Source of the DNA: Nocardia sp. NBC_01329
Lineage (GTDB): Bacteria > Actinomycetota > Actinomycetes > Mycobacteriales > Mycobacteriaceae
Direction of reading: 5' to 3'
Assembly (NCBI RefSeq): GCF_035956715.1
Contig: NZ_CP108381.1
Location: 4,124,001 to 4,188,000, forward strand
Length of the DNA: 64,000 nt
The notes beneath the pieces are model-generated. The model was not told where the DNA came from. It worked only from the letters and a program-made list of their open reading frames with translations, and made no database searches. Positions 8,217-17,241 of the stretch are shown here, piece by piece. Each line of letters begins with the position of its first letter. The stretch's first letter is position 1. The position numbers and the translations under genes are program-made.

Positions 8217-9271
8217 TGGGGGCCCGCCGTCGGGCGACGCACCCCACGAACCGCCGGCCCACCGGTGAGCCCGCCGGACCCAGGCCGGCTACTGCCACCC
8301 GCCTGCCGCCCGACTTCCACCGGCTCTGGGCCGCGTTCACCGCCGGGCAGATAGGGAGCTCCATCGGAGCGGGCGCGCTGCCCCTGGTCGCGATCCTGCT
8401 CACCGGCGCCTCCGATCTGCAGGTCTCCCTGATGGCGGCACTCGCCGGCGTCGGCGCGGCGGCGATCGCGATATTCGGCACGACGACCACGCTGATCGTC
8501 GACTCCCTCGGTCACCTGATCTCGGCGCTCGGCATCCGCCGAATCCGGACGCCCGAGGCGATTCCCGCGCGACAGGGCGGCAGCGGTTCCGGCCTGTCCG
8601 AGATCAGAACCGGCTGGACCTACATCGCCGCGCATTCCACCCTGCACCGGCTGTTCTGGAACGCCATGCTCTTCGGTGGCTCCCTGGTACTCGTCACGCC
8701 ACTGATGGCGCTGCTCATGCTCCGCGAGCTGGGGTTCCCGCCCTGGCAGTACGGGCTTGCTCTGGGCATCCCCGGCGTCGGTGGCCTGCTGGGAGCGTGG
8801 TGCGCACCGCGGCTCGTCGCCCGGTTCGGTGAACGGGCGGTCCTGCTCGGTTCGGGCACCCTGCGCACCTGCTGGCTCGCGCCGCTGGTTCTCACCGGAC
8901 CCGGTGCGCTCGGTCTCACCGTCGTTCTCGCCGCCGAAACCCTGCTGCTCTTCTGTGCCGGTGTGTTCAATCCGATGTTCGCCGCCTGCCGGATGAACCA
9001 CACCGCCGACGACCATATGGTGCGCGTGGGCACCGCGTGGTCGATCTCCGCGAAATGCGTTCAACCGGTGTTCATCGCCCTCGGTGGTGTTCTCGCGGCC
9101 GCTACCGGAGTACGCGTCGCGATCGGTGTCGCCGCATTTGCGCTGCTCACCAGTTCCGCCCTGCTGCCCTGGCGGGCACGAGATCTGAGTCCCGGCCCGG
9201 GCGGGCCACTTTCAGGGCTCGATGAGTCCCGCCCGGATGGCATAGCGGGTCAGCGCCAGCCGATCACGTAA
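8216..9271 (+). pseudogene. MFS transporter lacking an internal block of membrane helices
   Basis: 351 residues, open reading frame intact. The protein starts like an actinobacterial 12-helix MFS exporter (FHRLWAAFTAGQIGSSIGAG, then SLMAALAGVGAAAIA) but jumps at residue ~85-90 directly to a segment ending DSLGHLISALGIRRIRTPE. In the family this segment normally comes after helix 5-6. About 100 residues, roughly helices 3-5 and the loop 2-3 motif A, seem to be missing in frame; this comparison is from memory of the family. The C-terminal half looks complete. Function as a transporter is doubtful, hence the pseudogene call, but an expressed short form is possible. The GTG start overlaps the YaeQ stop. 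The 3' end overlaps the convergent response regulator by 60 bases. Confidence 0.6.
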
Positions 9272-9871
9272 CCCCAGCTTCTGCAGGACGTTGGCCCGAT
9301 GACGATCCACGGTTTTCACACTGATGAACAGATCTCCGGCGATCTCACGTGAGGAGTGCCCCTCGGCGACGAGTTTGACGATCTCCTCCTCGCGCGGGGT
9401 GAGCAGGCTGCGCGGCAGGGGTTCGTCGCGATCGGCTTGTTGCAACCAGTCACGGATCAGCGAATTCACCGCCCCCGGATACAGATACGATTCGCCGCGC
9501 AACGTCGCCCGGCAGGCCTCGAGCAGGTCGCGGTCGGCCACCGATTTCAGTACGTAGCCGGAGGCGCCGACACGCAGTGATTCGAAGAAGTACTGCTCGT
9601 TGTCGTACATGGACAGCATCAGGATCCGCACTTCCGGTGCGGCGCGGTGGATTTCCCGGGCGGCCTGGATCCCGGTCAGCCGCGGCATGGCGATATCCAG
9701 GATCGCCAGATCGACCGGAATATGCCCGATCCGCTGCACGGCCTCGTGACCGTTCGCGGCCTCGGCGACGACCGTGAGATCGGGTTCGGCGTCGAGGATC
9801 ATCCGCAGTCCGGAGCGGACCAGTGCGTGATCGTCGGCGAGCAGGATTCGGGCCACGGCCGGTGTCGTCAC
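9212..9871 (-). CDS. NarL/LuxR-family response regulator
   Basis: 219 residues. The receiver domain (~8-125) has the acidic pair DD13-14, the phospho-acceptor Asp ~59 in LAILDIAMP, and the conserved Lys in YVLKSVA (~109). The C-terminal LuxR helix-turn-helix (~155-215) contains LTPREEEIVKLVAEGHSSRE and VKTVDRHRANVLQKLGLRDR. The gene overlaps the upstream histidine kinase by an ATGA quartet, so both are co-translated. Targets are unknown. Its end overlaps the convergent MFS gene. Confidence 0.93.
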   Translation of the reverse strand: MTTPAVARILLADDHALVRSGLRMILDAEPDLTVVAEAANGHEAVQRIGHIPVDLAILDIAMPRLTGIQAAREIHRAAPEVRILMLSMYDNEQYFFESLRVGASGYVLKSVADRDLLEACRATLRGESYLYPGAVNSLIRDWLQQADRDEPLPRSLLTPREEEIVKLVAEGHSSREIAGDLFISVKTVDRHRANVLQKLGLRDRLALTRYAIRAGLIEP

Positions 9872-10881
9872 GGCGAACTCCGCTCGCCCCGGTGCGGAAT
9901 CTCGAGACGCACCTCGGTGCCTTGCCTCGGCGGGGATTCGATGGTGAGGGTCGCGCTGACCAGCAGTGCGCGCTCGCGCATACCGCGGATACCGGAACCG
10001 TCCGCGGCCACCCCGCCCCGACCGTCGTCGGATACGCGCAGCACCAGCGAGTCGCCGCGCACCCGAAGGCTCAGCCCGACGCGGTGCGCGTCGGCGTGCC
10101 GCGCGATATTGGTCAAGCTCTCCTGGGCCACCCGGTAGCAGACGAGTTCGATATCGGGCGCCAGCCGCGGTAGTTTCCGGTCGACATCGCGCGTCACGCC
10201 GATTCCGGCCGTCGAGCTGAATTCACTGCACAGGGCACTCAGCGCGCTGGACAGGCCGAGATCGTCGAGCACATCGGGGCGTAGCCGCCGCGCGATCCCG
10301 CGCACTTCGTCCAGGCTGGTGCGCACGGTTTCCTGCGCGCCGTGCAATACGTCCACGACGTCGGCCGGCGCGCGGTCGGCGGCACGTTTCATCGACAGCA
10401 GCGCCACCGTCAGGCTCTGGCCGATCTCGTCGTGCAGTTCCCGGGCGATCCGCTGACGTTCGCCCTCCTGCGCGGCCAGGGCGGACGCACTGGCCGCCGC
10501 CCGTTCGGATTCGAGCCGGTCGACCATCGCGTTGAACGAGTCGATCACCCGGGACAGGTCCCCGTTGCCCCGGTCGTCGAGCCGGCCGCTGCGGCGCAGC
10601 GGATCCACCCGGCGCATGGAGACGACCAACTCATCCAGCGGCGCCAGACTGGATCGCAGCAGGAAGGCATTGGCCGCCAGGATCACCACCAGGCCCACCC
10701 CCAATACCGGTATCTCGGTGAGTCGCACCCGGGACGACACCGTCGCGGGCGATACCGCCAGCACCAGGGTGCCGAGGGTGAACACCAGCCCGTTGATGAG
10801 GAAGATCCGCCGGAACAGCGCGTCGACCGGAGTCCGGGTATGCCGCCGGAACAGGCCGTTTCCACTATCCGGACGGTCCAT
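9868..10881 (-). CDS. Membrane histidine kinase of the NarL-partner (HisKA_3) class
   Basis: 337 residues. Two membrane segments lie near ~26-45 and ~56-76 with a short external loop, so there is little room for a ligand-binding sensor domain. A HAMP-like linker follows, then the dimerisation/phospho-acceptor motif ERQRIARELHDEIGQSLT with His ~150, and an ATPase domain with a DDGRGG glycine box. I chose ATG 10881 because it has TGAGG upstream; a longer frame to 11031 lacks such a site. It phosphorylates the overlapping response regulator. The short extracytoplasmic part suggests sensing of membrane or intramembrane cues, which is inference. Confidence 0.9.
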   Translation of the reverse strand: MDRPDSGNGLFRRHTRTPVDALFRRIFLINGLVFTLGTLVLAVSPATVSSRVRLTEIPVLGVGLVVILAANAFLLRSSLAPLDELVVSMRRVDPLRRSGRLDDRGNGDLSRVIDSFNAMVDRLESERAAASASALAAQEGERQRIARELHDEIGQSLTVALLSMKRAADRAPADVVDVLHGAQETVRTSLDEVRGIARRLRPDVLDDLGLSSALSALCSEFSSTAGIGVTRDVDRKLPRLAPDIELVCYRVAQESLTNIARHADAHRVGLSLRVRGDSLVLRVSDDGRGGVAADGSGIRGMRERALLVSATLTIESPPRQGTEVRLEIPHRGERSSP

Positions 10882-11054
10882 GACCTCAGTGTGGCCGCCC
10901 GCGCGCGGGCTGTCCATGGGGCGTGACACCCATTTTCGGACCGGGCCGCTACACAGCCCCGGCCACCGGAGATGGGTATCGGCACCGATGGTCGGCGGCA
11001 CGCCCGCACGCCGAGACTGGGACGGAGACAACCAGCCCGGGAGGAGCGTTCGAC

Positions 11055-11330
11055 GTGGACATCGACCGCGGCACCATACCGGGCCAGGGCACCGTGCATT
11101 ATCTGCTGACCCGCAGCGGTGATCGGTTCGCGCTGGTCACCGGCACCGATGGTGAGAAGCACATTCACGTCTACCGCACTGCCCGCGACGAGCCCGTCCA
11201 ATCCATCGCACTGGGCCGCGACGAAGCCGATCAACTCGCCGAACTGCTGCACAGCAGCCCCCTCCCGGACCGGGTGGCACGGCTGGAGCGGCTGATGGAC
11301 CAGCTCGCCGGCGACAGGTTGCGGCCGTGA
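11055..11330 (+). CDS. KhtT-like N-terminal domain protein, small regulatory subunit for cation:proton antiport
   Basis: 91 residues beginning VDIDRGTIPGQGTVHYLLTR. It resembles the N-terminal domain of KhtT-type regulatory subunits of CPA2 antiporters but lacks the RCK-C ligand-binding part. The GTG start at 11055 has a strong GGGAGGAG ribosome site; longer frames to the left lack one. It overlaps the CBS-domain gene by GTGA and precedes an ArsB/NhaD carrier, so it is probably a soluble partner or regulator of that carrier. The assignment is moderate because only one small domain is present. Confidence 0.65.
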   Translation: MDIDRGTIPGQGTVHYLLTRSGDRFALVTGTDGEKHIHVYRTARDEPVQSIALGRDEADQLAELLHSSPLPDRVARLERLMDQLAGDRLRP

Positions 11331-11824
11331 CCACCCTCTCCCCGCACGCGCGACGGGACCATCCGATGCAAGCACACGAAATCGCGGTCCAGCTGCCGAC
11401 CGTCCGCACCGGCGACCCCGTCGCCAAGGCCATGCGCCTGATGGTGGTCAACCGGTTGCCCGGACTCATCGTGGTCGACGGAGCCGGCCGGCCCGTGGCG
11501 GTGCTGCCCGGCACCCAGGTTCTGCGCCTGGCTATCCCCAGCTCCTATCAGGACGATCCCGCGCTGGCACGCACCATCGACGAACTGCACGCCGAACTGT
11601 TCTGGCGCGAACCCGGCGACCTGACCGTGGGCGATTGCCTGCCCGCGCACGCGCCGCGACCGGCCGTGGTCCACCGCGACGCCACCCTGCTCGAGATCGC
11701 CGCGTTGATGGCGCAGCGGCACAGTCCCCTGGTCGCGGTGGTCGATCGCGCGTACACGCTGATCGGCGGAATCACCCTCGAACGGCTGCTGATCAGCCTG
11801 GCCGTCGCCGGCCCCGACGACTGA
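11327..11824 (+). CDS. CBS-domain pair protein
   Basis: 165 residues holding two CBS motifs. The first covers ~25-75 (VAKAMRLMVVNRLPGLIVVD) and the second ~105-160 (LLEIAALMAQRHSPLVAVVD). CBS pairs bind adenine nucleotides or similar ligands and gate transporters or enzymes. The start overlaps the upstream gene (GTGA), and the stop is 27 bases before the ArsB/NhaD carrier, which has its own GGGGAGGTG site. Together they form a three-gene unit in which two soluble sensor domains accompany one ion carrier. Earlier ATG at residue 14 is an alternative start. Confidence 0.8.
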   Translation: MTTLSPHARRDHPMQAHEIAVQLPTVRTGDPVAKAMRLMVVNRLPGLIVVDGAGRPVAVLPGTQVLRLAIPSSYQDDPALARTIDELHAELFWREPGDLTVGDCLPAHAPRPAVVHRDATLLEIAALMAQRHSPLVAVVDRAYTLIGGITLERLLISLAVAGPDD

Positions 11825-11851
11825 GCCGACGGGCGCTGGGGAGGTGAGGCG

Positions 11852-13135
11852 ATGAACCAGGTCCTGGCGGTCACGGTGTTCGTCGGGGCGTTCTGGTTCA
11901 TCGCCACCGAACGCGCGGACAAGGTGAAAGTCGTCCTGGTCGCGGCCGGTCTGATGACCGTCCTCGGATTGGTGCCCGGCGAGGAGGTCTTCTACAACCC
12001 GCACGTCGGCATCGACTGGAACGTCATCTTCCTGCTGCTCGGCATGATGATCATCGTCGGTGTCGTCAAGCACACGGGCCTGTTCGACTTCCTCGCCATC
12101 TGGGCCGCGAAACGGTCGCGCGGCAGCCCGTTCCGGCTGATGGTGATGCTGATGATCATCACCGCGGTCGCCTCGCCGCTCCTCGACAATGTCACCATCA
12201 TCATGCTGGTCGCGCCGGTCACCATCGTGGTGTGCGGCAGACTGGGTTTCGCCGCGCAGCCGTTCCTGATCGCCGAGGTACTGGCCGCCAATATCGGCGG
12301 CGCGGCGACCCTGGTGGGTGATCCGCCCAATATCATCATCGGCAGCCGGGCCGGCTTGAGTTTCAACGATTTCCTGCTGCACATGGCCCCGGCCGTGGCC
12401 GTGATCTTCGCCCTGTTCGTCCTGTTCACCCGCTGGCTGTTCCGAAAGCATCTGCGCGAGCGCTCCGAACACATCGAGACAGTGGCGGCCCTTCAGGAAC
12501 GCCGTGCCATCACCGACCCGCGCCTGCTCACCCGCGCGATGCTCGTACTCGCCGGAGTCGTGGTGGGTTTCGGCCTGCATTCACTGCTGCATGTGGCGCC
12601 CTCGATCATCGCGCTGCTGGGCGCGGGCGCCATGGTGCTGATCTCCCGGCTCGATATCGGTGACATCCTGCGCGAGGTCGAATGGGGAACGCTGGTCTTC
12701 TTCATGGGGCTGTTCGTGATGGTCGCCGGGCTCGTACACACCGGTGTCATCGATCTCCTCGGCGACGCCGCCGTCGCCGCCTTCGGTGACAATCCTCTGC
12801 TGGCCTCGGCGGTCCTCGTCTTCGGATCCGCCGTCGTGGCGGCGTTCATCGACAACATCCCCTATACGACCACCATGGCCCCGGTGGTGGAGGGGCTGGT
12901 CGAACAGACTCCCGACCCCGGGCAGGGCCGGGCGCTGTGGTGGGCTTTCGCCTTCGGCGCGGATTTCAGCGGTAACGGCACCGCGGTCGCCGCGAGTGCC
13001 AATGTGGTGGCCCTCGATATCGCGCGGCGGGCCGGCCACCGGATCACGTTCTGGCAGTTCACCAGATACGGCGTCGTGGTCACCGCACTCAGCTGTGTAC
13101 TCGCCTGGATCTACGTGGCGGTCCGTTATTTCTGA
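11852..13135 (+). CDS. ArsB/NhaD-family (IT superfamily) ion transporter
   Basis: 427 residues, with ~11 hydrophobic segments. Landmarks of the ArsB/NhaD group are LLLGMMIIVGVVKHTGLFD (~55-73), PLLDNVTIIMLVAPVT (~108-123), GGAATLVGDPPNIIIG (~147-162) and, in the second repeat, FIDNIPYTTTMAP (~333-345). Family members are Na+/H+ antiporters or arsenite/organic-anion carriers. The coupling to KhtT-like and CBS proteins favours monovalent cation/proton antiport in pH or osmotic control, but the ion cannot be read from sequence. ATG start with GGGGAGG upstream. Confidence 0.9.
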   Translation: MNQVLAVTVFVGAFWFIATERADKVKVVLVAAGLMTVLGLVPGEEVFYNPHVGIDWNVIFLLLGMMIIVGVVKHTGLFDFLAIWAAKRSRGSPFRLMVMLMIITAVASPLLDNVTIIMLVAPVTIVVCGRLGFAAQPFLIAEVLAANIGGAATLVGDPPNIIIGSRAGLSFNDFLLHMAPAVAVIFALFVLFTRWLFRKHLRERSEHIETVAALQERRAITDPRLLTRAMLVLAGVVVGFGLHSLLHVAPSIIALLGAGAMVLISRLDIGDILREVEWGTLVFFMGLFVMVAGLVHTGVIDLLGDAAVAAFGDNPLLASAVLVFGSAVVAAFIDNIPYTTTMAPVVEGLVEQTPDPGQGRALWWAFAFGADFSGNGTAVAASANVVALDIARRAGHRITFWQFTRYGVVVTALSCVLAWIYVAVRYF

Positions 13136-13143
13136 CCCGCCGG

Positions 13144-14466
13144 TTATACCGCGACGCGGTCGGTCACCGAATCGGGTAGCGGCGGCAGCTCCAGATTCTC
13201 CCGGAAGGTGGCGCCGAGGTAGTCGGAGCCGACGATATCGCGGCGGCGCAGTTCCGGCAGGAGCCCGTTGGTGACGAAATCGCGGGTACGGGGATCGTCG
13301 AGACCGCTGACGGTGACGATATCGAGGACACCGGCGCGATAGCGCTCCTCGATGGCGTCGGCCAACTGCTCGGGCGTGCCCGCCGCGGACCAGTGCCCGG
13401 TGTGCCGCGCTTCCAGGATCAATTCGCGCAGCGTCCGCCCGGAGGCCGCGAGCCGGACGAAGATCTCCACCCGACCGCGACGCCGGTGCACCGAATCGAG
13501 TTCGGGCAGCAGGCTTTCCGGGATAGGCCGGTCCAGGGGAAGATCGGCGAGATCCACGCCGCCGCCGAACATATCCGCGAGCAACCGGCGTCCTGCCTCG
13601 AAATCGAAGGACTCCTCTTGTTCGCGGACCAGCCGCGCGGCTTCGGCTTCGGTGGCGCCGTAGGTGGCATGGAAGGAACTGAAGATGTACGGCAGCCCCT
13701 CGGGACGGCCCAGTTCCCGGGCGCGGGCCCGGATCCGGTGGGTGTAGGTGAGCGCGTCGTCGAGTGTGGTGAGCGAGGTGAACACCGATTCGGCGTAGCG
13801 GGCGCCGAGTTCCACCCCGCCCGCCGACTGCCCCGCCTGGAACTGCACCGGCCGCCGCTGCGGCAGCGACGGAATGTTCAACGGTCCGCGCACGGTGAAA
13901 TGATCGCCCCGGTAATCGATCGGCCGGACCCGGGCCGGGTCGAGTACGGCACCACCGCGACCGTCCGGGGTGAGCGCGCCCCGGCCCCACGAATCGAAGA
14001 GCGCGTGCACCACTTCCAGCGATTCCGCGGCCCGCGCATAACGCTGCTCCGGGTTCGGCAGTTCCTGATCGCTGTAGTTCTCCTCGCCGAGCGACGAGGT
14101 CACGGCGTTCCAGGCCGAGCGGCCGTTGCTCACATGATCGAGGGTGCCGAACAGCCGGGCCAGGTTGTAGGGATGGTGGAAGGTGGTGGTGACGGTGGCG
14201 ATCAGACCGATATGCGTTGTCACCGCACTCAAGGCCGAGAGGTAGATCAGCGGCTCCTGCGCACCGATGGCCCCCTGCGCGCCGAAGCTGAGCAGATCGG
14301 CCGCGAAGAGCGCGTCGATCTTGTTCTCCTCCGCGATCTTCGCGACGGTGATCGCGGTATCCAGAGTCGAGCGGGCCGGATCCACGGCCGCCGCGTAGAT
14401 ATCGGTACCGCCACTGACTCCGGTGACCGTTTTGAGATGCCGTCGAGGTCTGCTGCGCGATACCAC
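13144..14466 (-). CDS. LLM-class flavin-dependent monooxygenase (NtaA/SnaA/DszA type)
   Basis: 440 residues. This TIM-barrel family uses reduced FMN supplied by a separate reductase to oxidise organosulfur or aminopolycarboxylate-like substrates. Recognisable family blocks are IDALFAADLL (~50-59), the region LGLIATVTTTFHHPYNLARLF, SNGRSAWNAVTS, and the C-terminal AGTPEQLADAIEERYRAG. The N-terminus is several residues shorter than in typical members and reads atypically before residue ~35. The GTG start has no visible ribosome site, so the true start is uncertain. The substrate is unknown. No flavin reductase is adjacent; one lies 10 kb away (23786-24397). The gene ends 9 bases after the convergent ion transporter. 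Confidence 0.85.
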   Translation of the reverse strand: MVSRSRPRRHLKTVTGVSGGTDIYAAAVDPARSTLDTAITVAKIAEENKIDALFAADLLSFGAQGAIGAQEPLIYLSALSAVTTHIGLIATVTTTFHHPYNLARLFGTLDHVSNGRSAWNAVTSSLGEENYSDQELPNPEQRYARAAESLEVVHALFDSWGRGALTPDGRGGAVLDPARVRPIDYRGDHFTVRGPLNIPSLPQRRPVQFQAGQSAGGVELGARYAESVFTSLTTLDDALTYTHRIRARARELGRPEGLPYIFSSFHATYGATEAEAARLVREQEESFDFEAGRRLLADMFGGGVDLADLPLDRPIPESLLPELDSVHRRRGRVEIFVRLAASGRTLRELILEARHTGHWSAAGTPEQLADAIEERYRAGVLDIVTVSGLDDPRTRDFVTNGLLPELRRRDIVGSDYLGATFRENLELPPLPDSVTDRVAV

Positions 14467-14664
14467 CTGCCGACGATAGGACGCTGCCGGCCGTATCTGG
14501 CAGCCTTGCGCTCAGCGTGATCCGGATAATCGCTCACGGCGGCGCGCCGGAGCCACGCCCGTGGGGCTCCCGCCGGCCACGGGTGCCGCAGATCGTCACC
14601 GGCCGGTTCGGCGTGCTTCGACGTAAGCGCCACCGCCCGCGGCGGCCCCCGACCCGTGGACCGG

Positions 14665-15255
14665 TCACCCGCGGCGGGCTCGTCCCGGCTGTGGACCGGT
14701 GCGCGGTAGCGCACCGTCGAGGACTGCGCGGATACGAACCGGATCGGCATCGTGGTCGTCGAGGAGGATGGCCGTACACAGCCCGTCGCAGAGTGCGACG
14801 AAGGCTCCGGCGACGTCGGGATCGTCGGTCCGTGTCCGGGCGAGTTCGGCGACACTGTCGCGCCAGCTTCGCGCTGCTGGGCGGAGTGCGGGCCGGCGAG
14901 CCGCCAGGGTCGAGAGTTCGCGTTCGGCGAGTGCACGCTCACGACCGGGACCCGCGGACTCGGCGATGATCCGGGCGAGACCGTCCAGCGGGTCGTCCGC
15001 GGAGTCGGCGAGTTGGCGGATTCGCTGGGTATAGACCTCGGTGACGCTGGTCAGGGCTGCCACCAGCAGCTCGTCCAAGGTGGCGAAGTAGTAGAGGGTC
15101 AGGCTGGTGGTGATGCCGGCCTCTCTGGCGACGGTTCGGTGGGTCACGGAGGCGGCACCGTCGCGGTGCACGATCGTGAGTGTTGCCTCGATGATCTGGG
15201 CTCGGCGGCGTTGACCGCGTAGTTTGCGGCCATCGACAGTGTCGTGTTCGACCAT
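14665..15255 (-). CDS. TetR-family regulator of the adjacent MFS pump
   Basis: 196 residues. The N-terminal helix-turn-helix (~12-58) reads RAQIIEATLTIVHRDGAASV ... HRTVAREAGITTSLTLYYFAT; the C-terminal half is a helical ligand domain. The ATG at 15255 has an AGAGG site; a GTG 24 bases earlier is an alternative. It lies 29 bases downstream of the DHA2 pump on the same strand, so pump and repressor are probably co-transcribed from the operator-bearing promoter at 16837-16871. That would give autoregulated, drug-inducible export. Confidence 0.88.
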   Translation of the reverse strand: MVEHDTVDGRKLRGQRRRAQIIEATLTIVHRDGAASVTHRTVAREAGITTSLTLYYFATLDELLVAALTSVTEVYTQRIRQLADSADDPLDGLARIIAESAGPGRERALAERELSTLAARRPALRPAARSWRDSVAELARTRTDDPDVAGAFVALCDGLCTAILLDDHDADPVRIRAVLDGALPRTGPQPGRARRG

Positions 15256-15284
15256 CGTGGTCCTCTCGCCGATCGTCACCGCTA

Positions 15285-16820
15285 CTACGAAGTCGAGGCT
15301 ATCGTCTCTTCCTCATGGTCGGCGGCGCCGATCGGGCCGATGTGGCGCAGCATCCTGAAGCACACGATCGCCGCGCCGGCGACAGCGATGCCCGCGACGA
15401 TCGCGGCGGTGTTGAGTCCGCTGGTGAACGCGTCCTGCGCGCGGTGGAGAGCCGCCACCGGCAGCTGGTCCCGCACCGACATCGCACCGGAGAGGCTGTC
15501 GCTGTAGGACTCGGCCACGGATCGGGACAGCCCGGGTGGGGCCTCGACCGCAGTCCGGTAGATCGCCGTGGTGAGGCTTCCCAGCAGCGCCACCCCGGCC
15601 GCGATCCCCAGCTCCTGCACAGTCTCCGACAGCGCCGCGGCCGACCCGGATCTCGTCGAGGGTGCCGCGCTCACGACGATATCGGTGCCGAGTGCAGCGA
15701 TGACGCCCAGACCGAGATAGACGAACGCGAAGCCGGCGACGACGGTCGGCTTGCTGTCGGTCCCGGCGAAGGCGAGCAAGACATATCCGATCAGTGACAG
15801 GGCCAAGGTGGCGGCCATGACGATGCCCGGCGAGACACGACCGGCTATCAAGGGGGCACCGATCCCGCCGATCAGCATGGCCACGGCCGGTGGCCCCATC
15901 CACAGCCCGGCCGCCAGCGGAGAGAGCCCCTCGACGAGCTGTAGGTACTGCGTGACCAGGTACATCGCCCCGCCGAAACCGACCAGGCCGATCAGCAAGA
16001 CGGACAAGGCGGAGGAGAAGGCCCGGTCGGTGAAGAGTCTGATGTCCAGCAGCGGCTCTCGCAGACGCAGTTGGCGACGGAGGAAGGCCACCGTCGAGCC
16101 GCCGCCGAGAAGGACGGCGGCCAGCGCCTGGGCATCGATACCGTGGGTGGCGACGTGCTTGATCGCATAGATGATCGGGAGCATCGCGGCCAGCGACAGC
16201 GCGACGCTCCGCAGATCGAGCCGCGGGGCATCGCTCCGATACTCCGGCAGTAGCGCTGGTGCCGCGACCAGGACCACCACACTGATCGGTACCGCGATCA
16301 GAAAGACTGCGCCCCACCAGAAGTGAGCGGTCAGGACTCCGCCCACGACGGGTCCCGCCGCCATTCCGAGCGCGAACATCGTGGCCCACACACCGATCGC
16401 CGACGCCCGCTGCCGGGCGTCGGCGAACATGTTGCTGATCAGGGACAGGGTGGAGGGCATCAGCGTCGCTCCGGCCACGCCGAGCAGTGCCCGCGCCGCG
16501 ATCAGCCAGAGGGCGCTGGGAGCGAACGCCGCAAGGACCGACGCCGCGCCGAATGCCGCCATCCCGATCATCAGCAGACGCCGGCGGCCGATCCGGTCGC
16601 CCAGCGTTCCCATCGTGATCAGGAACCCCGCGATGAGGAATCCGTAGGCGTCCATGATCCACAACGTCTCCGTCGCGGTGGGATGCAGGTCCACGGCGAG
16701 GCTCGGGACGACGAGGTAGAGCGCCGTGACATCGAGACCCAACAGCACGGTCGGCAACGCCAGCACCGCGAGGCCGGCCCACGGCCGCCACCCGGGACGC
16801 GACGACGGTTCTGCACCCAT
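15285..16820 (-). CDS. DHA2-family (14-helix) MFS multidrug efflux transporter
   Basis: 511 residues. It carries motif C-type and QacA/LfrA-like landmarks: LLGLDVTALYLVVPSLAVDL (~23-42), the loop motif GDRIGRRRLLMIGM (~73-86) and ARALLGVAGATLMPSTLSL (~107-125). DHA2 pumps export cationic dyes, quinolones and antiseptics with proton influx. The ATG at 16820 follows the operator region directly, with GGAGAGTGAG upstream. The downstream gene is a TetR repressor, a common pump-regulator arrangement (LfrA/LfrR-like). The substrate is not determined. Confidence 0.9.
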   Translation of the reverse strand: MGAEPSSRPGWRPWAGLAVLALPTVLLGLDVTALYLVVPSLAVDLHPTATETLWIMDAYGFLIAGFLITMGTLGDRIGRRRLLMIGMAAFGAASVLAAFAPSALWLIAARALLGVAGATLMPSTLSLISNMFADARQRASAIGVWATMFALGMAAGPVVGGVLTAHFWWGAVFLIAVPISVVVLVAAPALLPEYRSDAPRLDLRSVALSLAAMLPIIYAIKHVATHGIDAQALAAVLLGGGSTVAFLRRQLRLREPLLDIRLFTDRAFSSALSVLLIGLVGFGGAMYLVTQYLQLVEGLSPLAAGLWMGPPAVAMLIGGIGAPLIAGRVSPGIVMAATLALSLIGYVLLAFAGTDSKPTVVAGFAFVYLGLGVIAALGTDIVVSAAPSTRSGSAAALSETVQELGIAAGVALLGSLTTAIYRTAVEAPPGLSRSVAESYSDSLSGAMSVRDQLPVAALHRAQDAFTSGLNTAAIVAGIAVAGAAIVCFRMLRHIGPIGAADHEEETIASTS

Positions 16821-16836
16821 CTCACTCTCCGATCTA

Positions 16837-16871
16837 GTTGAACGTTTGTACTATTTGTACCATCGTTCAAC
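16837..16871. promoter_or_regulatory. Palindromic operator in front of the MFS-TetR operon
   Basis: GTTGAACG (16837-16844) and CGTTCAAC (16864-16871) form a perfect 8-bp inverted repeat separated by 19 bases. The spacer contains two TTTGTAC/ATTTGTAC-like repeats. It lies 17 bases upstream of the MFS start, in AT-rich promoter-like DNA. It is the likely TetR binding site, by position only. Confidence 0.65.
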
Positions 16872-16942
16872 ATTAAGCCGGAAGAGCCCCGTCAAGAAGC
16901 GCCTGCGCGGACGACCGTCGCAACCACCATTTTCCGCAGTGA

Positions 16943-17152
16943 CGAACAGTTCGCGGCGTTCTACTGCACGGCGAAACCGACTGGGCCAGAAATGTGGACG
17001 CCGCGGGGTACGCCCGGATCCACTGTCGCGGCGGCACGATCGCCGTGCGTAATCCGTGCATCGTCGAGCCGCGCCGGGCCACCACCGATGTGCCGCATCT
17101 CGCGCGCCTGGGTAACCGGGTCGCCGGAATCATCGTCTTCGGTATCGGCTGA
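16943..17152 (+). pseudogene. 3' remnant of a deazaflavin-dependent nitroreductase-family gene
   Basis: An open frame of 69 codons with no usable start runs from an in-frame TGA at 16940 to a stop at 17152. Its translation contains GETDWARNVDAAG, then GTIAVRNPCIVEP and PHLARLGNRVAGIIVF. These correspond to the C-terminal half of the nitroreductase (F420H2-dependent, Ddn-like) family, where TDWxRNVxAAGG and xxLTDPRxV are typical. The N-terminal half is absent, so it is a decayed fragment. The remaining bases between 16872 and 16942 show nothing else. Confidence 0.6.
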
Positions 17153-17241
17153 CTTCGGTCACGGAAATCGAGCCGATCAGGCCGCCGGTCCGCGCCATCC
17201 GGTCTCGCGGCAGCGAGCTCCGCTGATTACCCTTGGCGCGC

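Noticed and set aside
13393..14520. 375-codon plus-strand frame opposite the LLM monooxygenase
   Set aside because: Antisense shadow; the minus strand carries recognisable LLM blocks.
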